In this document: in pieces, positions 58,343-64,000 of the stretch
Numbering within the stretch: the stretch's first letter is position 1
Layout of the letters: each line of letters opens with the position of its first letter
Assembly: GCA_040882565.1 (NCBI GenBank)
Contig: JBBEAZ010000011.1
Location: forward strand, 1-64,000
DNA from: CF-162 sp040882565
GTDB taxonomy: Bacteria > Chloroflexota > Dehalococcoidia > SM23-28-2 > RBG-16-64-32
Reading direction: 5' to 3'
DNA: 64,000 bases
Program-made: the position numbers and the translations under genes
Notes under the pieces: generated by a model
Databases searched by the model: none
What the model saw: only the letters and a program-made list of their open reading frames with translations
What the model was told of the DNA's origin: nothing

Positions 58343-58389
58343 GCAGGAAGGATACCGCAGGGGCCCGATGCTTCCCCATGGCGCCGGAC

Positions 58390-59148
58390 TTACGCGCGCG
58401 CGGCTGCTGTCTGTTCGACTATCGCCCCGAACACATCAGCCTTGAGGCTCGCGCCTCCAACCAGCCCGCCGTCGATCGTCTCGCGACGCATGAAGTCGCC
58501 GATGTTATCGGGGGTGACACTACCGCCGTAGAGGATGCGCACCGCGTGCGCCGTCTCCTCGCCGAACATCACCGCCACTTCGCCACGGACCAGCGAGATC
58601 GCGACCTCGGCGTCGTCTGCCGTTGCTGGACGCCCGGTACCGATCGCCCAGACGGGCTCGTATGCGATCACGAAGGCTCCGGTCAGGTCCACGCCTGCCA
58701 GGCCACGTCGCGTCTGCTCAAGCAGCACGTCTTCCATCTGCCCCGCCTCACGTTCCACCAGCGTCTCGCCCACGCACATGACGGGCAGGAGGCCCACATC
58801 CAGGACCGCCTTCACCTTGCGGTTCACGGCCTCGTCTAGCTCCCCGAAGATGTGACGGCGCTCCGAATGCCCGATGATCACGTAGTCGCACAGCTCTTCG
58901 AGCTGCTGCGGCCCGATCTCACCCGTGGCGGCCGTGTCGTCCTCCCAGTGGCTGTTCTGCGCGCCCAGGCGCACGTCGCTCATCGTTAGTGCCGTCTCCA
59001 CCGTTGCCAGGTAGATGAACGGGGGGCAGACGATCTTCTCGACGTCCTCGATGTCGTTCGTCCGTTCGACAATCGCCGTTGCGAGCTGGAATGCCGTATC
59101 CAGCCGCATGTTGCATTTCCAGTTGCCCGCGATTATCGGCTTGCGCAT
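58390..59148 (-). CDS. tpiA: triosephosphate isomerase
   Basis: 252 aa from ATG 59148. MRKPIIAGNWKCNMRLDTA has the Asn/Lys pair, IIGHSERR carries the catalytic His, VIAYEPVWAIGTGRPA has the catalytic Glu and phosphate loop start, ILYGGSV and GLVGGASLKADVF complete the phosphate site. It starts 4 nt after apgM, forming a glycolytic pair. Confidence 0.95.
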   Translation of the reverse strand: MRKPIIAGNWKCNMRLDTAFQLATAIVERTNDIEDVEKIVCPPFIYLATVETALTMSDVRLGAQNSHWEDDTAATGEIGPQQLEELCDYVIIGHSERRHIFGELDEAVNRKVKAVLDVGLLPVMCVGETLVEREAGQMEDVLLEQTRRGLAGVDLTGAFVIAYEPVWAIGTGRPATADDAEVAISLVRGEVAVMFGEETAHAVRILYGGSVTPDNIGDFMRRETIDGGLVGGASLKADVFGAIVEQTAAARA

Positions 59149-59152
59149 GCCG

Positions 59153-60355
59153 TCAGGCCCCGTACTTCCGGTAGCGGCCCGCACAGGCCATCGCCCAGGA
59201 GAGCGCCTCCTTCGCCGGGAATGTCCCCAGCGATCCGTGCGCCAGCGCCACCTCGTTGAACGAGTCGCAGTCGTCCGCACGCGTCCACTTGGAGCGCAGC
59301 ATGAACGGCACTGGGTGCCACGAATGTGCGGCCATCGTCGCCGGCGTCGAGTGGTCGCCCGTGATCATCAAAACATCCGGCTCCATCTCTACCAGCTCGT
59401 TGATCGCCGCGTCTACTTCCTCAATCTTCTGGATCTTAAGACCGTACTCGCCGTCCTCGCCTGCCGCGTCCGTGTATTTGTAGTGCACGAAGAAGTAGTC
59501 GAAGCGCTCCCAGTTCTCCCGCAATGTCGAGAAGCTGTCCTCAAGCGTCGGCCCGACCGCCAGCGCCTCCATGCCGACAAGCTTCGCCAGTCCCCGGTAC
59601 ATCGGGTAGTGCGCGACCGCCGCCGGCCGGAACTTGAAGACGTCTGCCATCTGCGGCCAGTCCGGGCGCTTCGCGAAGCCTCGCAGAAGCAGCATGTTCG
59701 CCGGCTCCTTGTCCGCAAGGTACTTCGTTGCCGCGCCAACCCACTCGTTAACGAGCTTCGCGGTTGTCTCACCGGCCTTCGACGTCCCCTCCGCCGCCAG
59801 CGCCTTCGCGCCTTGCGCCTGCGGGTCCGTGTCTGACACCTCGTCTGAGAGGGAGTCGCCGCGCAGCACCAACACGAAGCGGTGCTCGCGGACCGGCTCC
59901 ACGAACACGGTCACGCCATCCAGCTTGATCTTGCGCAGGCCATCCACCAGTTCAGCGCAGCGTTCGGTGCTGATGCGTCCCGCGCGCCGGTCAGCGATCA
60001 GCCCCTCTGCGTCGATCGTGCAGAAGTTGCCGCGCGCCGCCACGTCTGACGTCTGCAGGTCGAAGTCGATCCCTGCCGCCTCGAGCACTCCCCGGCCAAT
60101 GTTAAACACCAGCGGGTCGTACCCAAACAGCGCAAGGTGGCCCGGCCCGCTGCCGGGCGTGATGCCCGGTCCAACGGGCACCGTCAGCCCGCAGCTGCTC
60201 TCCTTGGCGATGCGGTCCATGTGGGGCGTCCACGCCGCCTCCAGCTCCGTGCGCCCCGTCTCCGGGTGCGGCAGCCCGCCCAGCCCGTCCATGACAAACA
60301 GCACGATCTTCGTGTCCGCCTCCTGCGCCAGCTGCCGTGAGAGCTCGAGGTCCAT
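59153..60355 (-). CDS. apgM: archaeal-type cofactor-independent phosphoglycerate mutase
   Basis: 400 aa ApgM: IVLFVMDGLGGLPHPETGRTELEAAWTPHMDRIA with metal-binding Asp, PVGPGITPGSGPGHLALFGYDP with the catalytic Ser (about 67), FDYFFVHYKYTDAAGEDGE, VLMITGDHSTPATMAAHSWHPVPFML with metal ligands. It interconverts 2- and 3-phosphoglycerate. This class is typical of Archaea, Chloroflexi and some Firmicutes, and supports the lineage guess. Confidence 0.9.
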   Translation of the reverse strand: MDLELSRQLAQEADTKIVLFVMDGLGGLPHPETGRTELEAAWTPHMDRIAKESSCGLTVPVGPGITPGSGPGHLALFGYDPLVFNIGRGVLEAAGIDFDLQTSDVAARGNFCTIDAEGLIADRRAGRISTERCAELVDGLRKIKLDGVTVFVEPVREHRFVLVLRGDSLSDEVSDTDPQAQGAKALAAEGTSKAGETTAKLVNEWVGAATKYLADKEPANMLLLRGFAKRPDWPQMADVFKFRPAAVAHYPMYRGLAKLVGMEALAVGPTLEDSFSTLRENWERFDYFFVHYKYTDAAGEDGEYGLKIQKIEEVDAAINELVEMEPDVLMITGDHSTPATMAAHSWHPVPFMLRSKWTRADDCDSFNEVALAHGSLGTFPAKEALSWAMACAGRYRKYGA

Positions 60356-60482
60356 ACAGGTTCCGATTATGGCCGATGCCTTCGCCGCGTTCCACCCACG
60401 TGGTCATGGGCGGTGGCACGGTTGTTGCTCGTTCGCCCCAACCTTGTAACCTAAGCGTCCGCTTGGATACGCTGGCGATACC

Positions 60483-61697
60483 ATGTCAGCCCCCCGGAGC
60501 GCCAGTACTTTCGCCTCGCTCCGGCACACACAGTTCCGGTTTCTGCTCACCGGCACGGCGATGTCGCAGATCGCGAGCTGGATGGAGGAGGTCGCTCGCG
60601 GCTGGCTTGTCCTCCAGTTAACCCATTCGGCGTTTCAGCTCGGCCTCCTGGCGTTCATCCGTGGCATCTCGCAACTCTTCATGTCGCCGTTTGCAGGCGT
60701 CCTCGCCGACCGTCTCGACCGACGCCGACTGGCAGCGGTTACGCAGGTCGTGCCGGCGATCGATGCGCTGATTATCGCGGTCCTTGTGGGCACGGACCAG
60801 ATCGCGATGTGGCAACTGTATCCGCTCGTCTGCATCAGCGGCGTTACCGGCGCTGTCAACGTGCCGACGCGCCAGGTGCTTGTCTACGACGTTGTCGGCG
60901 GGGAGAGCATCGCCAACGCCATCGCGCTCAACTCGGTTGTCGCGAACATGGCCCGCATCGTCGCGCCGGCCGTCGGTGGCGTCGTCATCGGCACGGTTGG
61001 CATCGCCGCCTCTTACTACGCGCAGGTCGTCTTCTTCCTGCTCGCGACGGGCGCTACGTTTCTGCTCCACCCGACGATCCACGCCGACACCGTACGCGAG
61101 CCGCTCTGGCAGAGCCTCCGCGACGGCGCGCGGTATGCCAGGGGCGATCCGACAGTCTTTCGGCTGGTCCTCCTCAACGTGATTCCGACGCTGTTGATAT
61201 ATCCGTACGTCGGCATGATGCCGATCTTCGCGCACGACGTCCTCGGCGCCGGGTCCGAGGGTTACGGCATTCTGCTCACCGCCGCCGGTTTCGGCTCGAT
61301 CCCGGGCGGCCTGATCGTGGCCGGGATGTCCGAGTCGCGCTGGAAGGGGCGGACGATGGGCTTCGCCTCGCTCTTATACATGGGCATGGTCTTCTGCTTC
61401 GCGCTCTCGACCGTGTTCGTGCTGTCGTTCGCGATCCTGGTCGTCGCGGGTGTCGGCTGGTCGATGATGGTCACACTGAATCAGACGCTCCTCCAGATCA
61501 ACGTCGCGGACGCCTACCGCGGACGTGCGCTGTCGCTCTACAGCATGGCCAGCGGCACGACGCCGTTCGGGAACCTCGCGATGGGCAGCGCCGCCGGGGA
61601 ATTCGGGGTCCAGGCGGCCGTGGCTGTGTTTGCGCTGACCGGCCTCGCCTGTTCGGTTATTCTTGGCATCGGCTCAAAACGCGTGCGCGCGCTGTGA
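60483..61697 (+). CDS. MFS transporter (MFS_3, EntS-like)
   Basis: 404 aa with 12 predicted helices. FLLTGTAMSQIASWMEEVARGWLVLQLT at helix 1, GVLADRLDRRRLA (motif A), and LLTAAGFGSIPGGLIVAG in the second half fit the MFS_3 group, which includes enterobactin exporter-type proteins. Substrate unknown. TTGTAA-N18-TACGCT lies upstream with the -10 ending 9 nt before ATG. Confidence 0.85.
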   Translation: MSAPRSASTFASLRHTQFRFLLTGTAMSQIASWMEEVARGWLVLQLTHSAFQLGLLAFIRGISQLFMSPFAGVLADRLDRRRLAAVTQVVPAIDALIIAVLVGTDQIAMWQLYPLVCISGVTGAVNVPTRQVLVYDVVGGESIANAIALNSVVANMARIVAPAVGGVVIGTVGIAASYYAQVVFFLLATGATFLLHPTIHADTVREPLWQSLRDGARYARGDPTVFRLVLLNVIPTLLIYPYVGMMPIFAHDVLGAGSEGYGILLTAAGFGSIPGGLIVAGMSESRWKGRTMGFASLLYMGMVFCFALSTVFVLSFAILVVAGVGWSMMVTLNQTLLQINVADAYRGRALSLYSMASGTTPFGNLAMGSAAGEFGVQAAVAVFALTGLACSVILGIGSKRVRAL

Positions 61698-61701
61698 CCG
61701 C

Positions 61702-62272
61702 GCCTACGACGCCCGCCGCCGGAAACATCCCACTTCGTGGTCATTCACGAGCCCTGTCGCCTGCATGTGCGCGTAGCAGATCGTGCTCCCGACGAAGCGG
61801 AGCCGCGCTTGCGCAGGTCTTTACTCATCGCGTCGGACTCCGCCGTCGATGCCGGCAGCTCGCGCATGCTCCGCCAGGCGTTGACCTTGGGTGGGCCGCC
61901 GACAAACCGCCAGATGTATTCGTCGAACGAACCGAATTCGCCTTGGAGGGCGATTAGTGCCTGCGCGTTCGATATCGCGCTGGCCACCTTGAGTTTGTTT
62001 CGCACGATGCCCGCATCGCCGAGCAGGCGCGCTACGTCCGCGTCGGTGTATCGCGCGACCTTCTTGTAGTCGAACCCGGCGAATGCGCGGCGGTAGCCCT
62101 CGCGCTTGTTGAGGATCGTGTTCCAGCTCAGGCCAGCCTGCGCGCCCTCGAGAATTAGGAATTCGAAATGCGTGCCGTCATCGTGCACCGGGACGCCCCA
62201 CTCCTCGTCGTGGTAGCGCAGCATCAGCTCGGAGCTGCCTGTTGCCCAGCCGCAGCGTGTCTGTTGGCTCAT
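61702..62272 (-). CDS. tag: DNA-3-methyladenine glycosylase I, frameshifted at 3' end
   Basis: From ATG 62272: RCGWATGSSELMLRYHDEEWGVPVHDD (Tag N-terminus), FEFLILEGAQAGLSWNTILNKREGYRRAFAGFD, IVRNKLKVASAISNAQA, FVGGPPKVNAW. The frame then runs into SASSGARSATRT, but shifting by one base at about 61799-61803 restores RFVGSTICYAHMQATGLVNDHEVGCF, ending at TAG 61702, the usual Tag C-terminus with zinc ligands. So one base is missing. It removes 3-methyladenine from alkylated DNA. Confidence 0.8.
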
Positions 62273-63412
62273 CGGCCCCATTCGCGCTGGTGGTTCACGA
62301 CTGATCCCTTGTAGCCCAAGAGTCGAGACAGCATAGTGTCCATTAGCGTGACGACGCGGAGATACTGTTTCCAATTGGCCGGTGTGGGAAGAAAGCTCGC
62401 CGAATGGGCAAGTTCGTTCCTCAGTAATGAACCACAGAATCGAACTGGGTTGAAACCCTAATGACTCCCGAGAATTCATTTCGTTGAGCCTGTGCAGCAG
62501 AGTTTTCTTGCGCCACTTCTTTGGCTGTGTAGTGCCGTATCGAGTCACGAAATACTCTATCAGCACACAAGCCGCGAGACCCTTGGTCTCGAGAAAACTC
62601 CCAGTCTTGGCGTCGTGCACAGCATTGATCGCACGACGAAACCGGTAGAGTCGATCCGCTCTGAGGACCGGTAGGGTGCATCGAACAAACTCAACAATCT
62701 GATCAAGCGGAATAGGCGCAATGGAGGAGAACGGTCGTGTGACGCGATGACCGTGGACTGACTCGACTATCGCCCCATGACTGTCACGCGCCTCGTAGTA
62801 AATCCAATTGACTGTTGTGCCTCTGGCGAACGATACAAGGGTGCAAATATCCTCTATCTGCTGGAGGCGACGAACAACGCTACTTTGGCCGAGCAATGAG
62901 TGCACGTTGACCGTCAAAATTGCGGAATCTTGATACTTCGCCTGCGCCAGAGCGGCCTCGTAGTCAATTCGTCGCTTCAATTGAACTGCGGACCGGCCGA
63001 TGCGTATCGTTACCTCACGTGACGGCCCAAGGTCGCAGTTAACGACGCCTGCAACAAGTTCGTGGAGTTGCCCTTTGGTCTGATGCGTGACGCGAACGTC
63101 GCGCGCGAACCAGTAGGCAGTCACGGACTGGTGGCGGCGACGTTGCCCCAGCGAAGCATTGGAGAATGAGAGGCTTGAAATGGAGAACGCGATCTTGTCA
63201 CCATTGTGTGTTAGACCCAGCAGCTCAATGGCGCGAGACTCAAAGAGCGGGATCCGTGTTCCGCGAGTCTCTATGATGATTGATCCATCCTTGAGTTGGC
63301 GCGAAGTGAACGACACGCGTTCCCGGCTGCCATCATTACGACTCAGCGTGCCGGTGCCTCTCCATCGAAAGATCGGTTCACCATACAGTGACAAGCGGCT
63401 TCTTGTTGCCAT
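62273..63412 (-). CDS. unknown protein, in frame with downstream tag gene
   Basis: About 380 codons begun at ATG 63412, with no stop before the tag ORF in the same frame. The region is distinctly AT-richer than its surroundings. The product is soluble; notable segments are VTHQTKGQLHELVAGVVNCDLG, GTTVNWIYYEARDSHGA, and a helical part RADRLYRFRRAINAVHDAKTGSFLETKGLAACVLIEYF followed by KKWRKKTLLHRL. I do not recognise it. Either its own stop is lost and it is fused to Tag (555 aa), or translation of tag restarts at 62272. Looks horizontally acquired and perhaps C-terminally truncated. Confidence 0.5.
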
Positions 63413-63458
63413 CCGCTAGATCATAGCGAGACCGGCGGCGACGACGAACAGGTGGATG

Positions 63459-63947
63459 TCAGTTCGCATGCGAGACGGTTTGCGGCACCCTGCCGCGAGA
63501 CTCGCACCACTCCTCGTAGGGCGGCACTTCCTCGCCGACGACGTAGAGGAAGTAGAAGCAGCCCATTTCCCCGACGAAGCGGAAGTTCTTGCGCAGGTCC
63601 TTCACCGTTCCCTCGAAGCCGCCGTGAGAGCGCAGGTACTTGCGGAAGCCTCTGTGTGCCTCGTCAAGCTCCACCATTCGCCGCGCGTTGTCGACGATCG
63701 CCTCCACCTTCTTGCGGTTGCGGATGATGCGCGTGTCGCTGGTGGCATCGGCGATCTCCGCCTCCGTCATCGAGGCGACGGCCAGGGCGTCGAAGTCGTG
63801 GAACACCTCGCGGGTGCCGGCCCACTTGGCTTCGACGACCTTCCAGCTCATTCCTGTCTGGAAGATCGCCTTGCTCATCACTTCGAGGTAGTCACCGAGC
63901 GCTTTCGGTTTGATTTGCGTCGGGGCGTGATGACTGTCTTCCGCCAT
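63459..63947 (-). CDS. Tag-like 3-methyladenine DNA glycosylase homologue
   Basis: 162 aa. KALGDYLEVMSKAIFQTGMSWKVVEAKWAGTREVFHDFD and DTRIIRNRKKVEAIVDNARRM align with the HhH region of DNA-3-methyladenine glycosylase I, and YLRSHGGFEGTVKDLRKNFRFVGEMGCFYFLYVVGEEVP with its C-terminal half. It lacks the N-terminal zinc-ligand Cys segment, so it is a divergent second member. The gene starts near the right edge; a strong GGAGGG site precedes ATG. Confidence 0.75.
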   Translation of the reverse strand: MAEDSHHAPTQIKPKALGDYLEVMSKAIFQTGMSWKVVEAKWAGTREVFHDFDALAVASMTEAEIADATSDTRIIRNRKKVEAIVDNARRMVELDEAHRGFRKYLRSHGGFEGTVKDLRKNFRFVGEMGCFYFLYVVGEEVPPYEEWCESRGRVPQTVSHAN

Positions 63948-64000
63948 GTCTTTCCCTCCTTGGGACCGGTAAGCTCCGGGGCGATTGCCGAGACAGCGTC

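Noticed and set aside
1..64000. CRISPR arrays and rRNA genes
   Set aside because: No regularly spaced direct repeats or rRNA-like sequence seen; the only notable repeats are the tRNA-Gly ends.
1..64000. Intact transposases or insertion sequences
   Set aside because: No DDE/serine-recombinase-like ORF or flanking terminal inverted repeats found despite several truncation scars.

Overview
The window is a GC-rich bacterial chromosome segment, most plausibly from the Chloroflexota (a Dehalococcoidia-like lineage); this is inferred from gene content, not from a marker gene. Pointers are a Flp/Tad pilus cluster with no secretin or other outer-membrane parts, F420-type flavin/deazaflavin oxidoreductases, an archaeal-type ApgM phosphoglycerate mutase, numerous Pro/Thr-tailed lipoproteins, and many starts preceded directly by a -10 box (leaderless-type). 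It looks like a draft scaffold: there is a 100-N gap (54151-54250), a G17/C19 block (48291-48326), and several frameshifts in otherwise intact genes.

Layout. 1-3.0 kb: end of a UbiA prenyltransferase, Smr protein, FEN-type exonuclease, dodecin, a membrane-anchored protein. 3.3-5.2 kb: a more AT-rich three-gene island that I read as a graspetide (omega-ester peptide) RiPP cluster: a 48-aa precursor with a PFLLRF leader motif, an MvdC/MvdD-type ATP-grasp ligase and a membrane protein. 5.2-8.1 kb: thiolase, small genes, a lipoprotein and a 5'-truncated VOC gene. 8.1-12.3 kb: pantothenate genes (panD, SDR, panB, panC) behind a structured leader RNA with an intrinsic terminator; a dockerin-like secreted protein interrupts the set. 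12.3-26.4 kb: NUDIX, yebC-ruvC-ruvA, a trypsin-like lipoprotein, dienelactone hydrolase, rhodanese-CBS protein, release-factor-like GGQ protein, acyl-CoA dehydrogenase, D-2-hydroxyacid dehydrogenase and a frameshifted lipoprotein hydrolase.

26.5-30.7 kb is a scar-rich accessory region. An intact tRNA-Gly(CCC) is followed by two further copies of its 3' end, about 1.7 and 3.5 kb downstream, which look like tandem attachment sites. They bracket a methyltransferase, the stump of a rolling-circle Rep gene and a phospholipase D-like gene. Next come C-terminal stumps of a LuxR-type regulator and a P-loop kinase, joined head to head. 30.8-38.5 kb: CoxG-like protein, F420-type oxidoreductase, MFS transporter, a PEP-synthase-like enzyme split over two divergent genes, SDR and an AAA ATPase.

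38.5-52.8 kb: a Tad pilus cluster on the minus strand (response regulator, vWA-FHA protein, Flp pilin, TadE, TadG-like, CpaB, TadZ, TadA, TadB, TadC, J-like protein). It is flanked on both sides, in mirror image, by the same three-gene module (small membrane protein, His-rich secreted protein, DUF192); the left secreted gene is decayed. 52.9-64 kb: CoA-transferase stump, HD-GYP protein across the gap, alpha-hydroxyacid oxidase, DinB, dapF, frameshifted kinase, miaA, tpiA, apgM, MFS exporter, and two Tag-like DNA glycosylases separated by an AT-richer unknown ORF.
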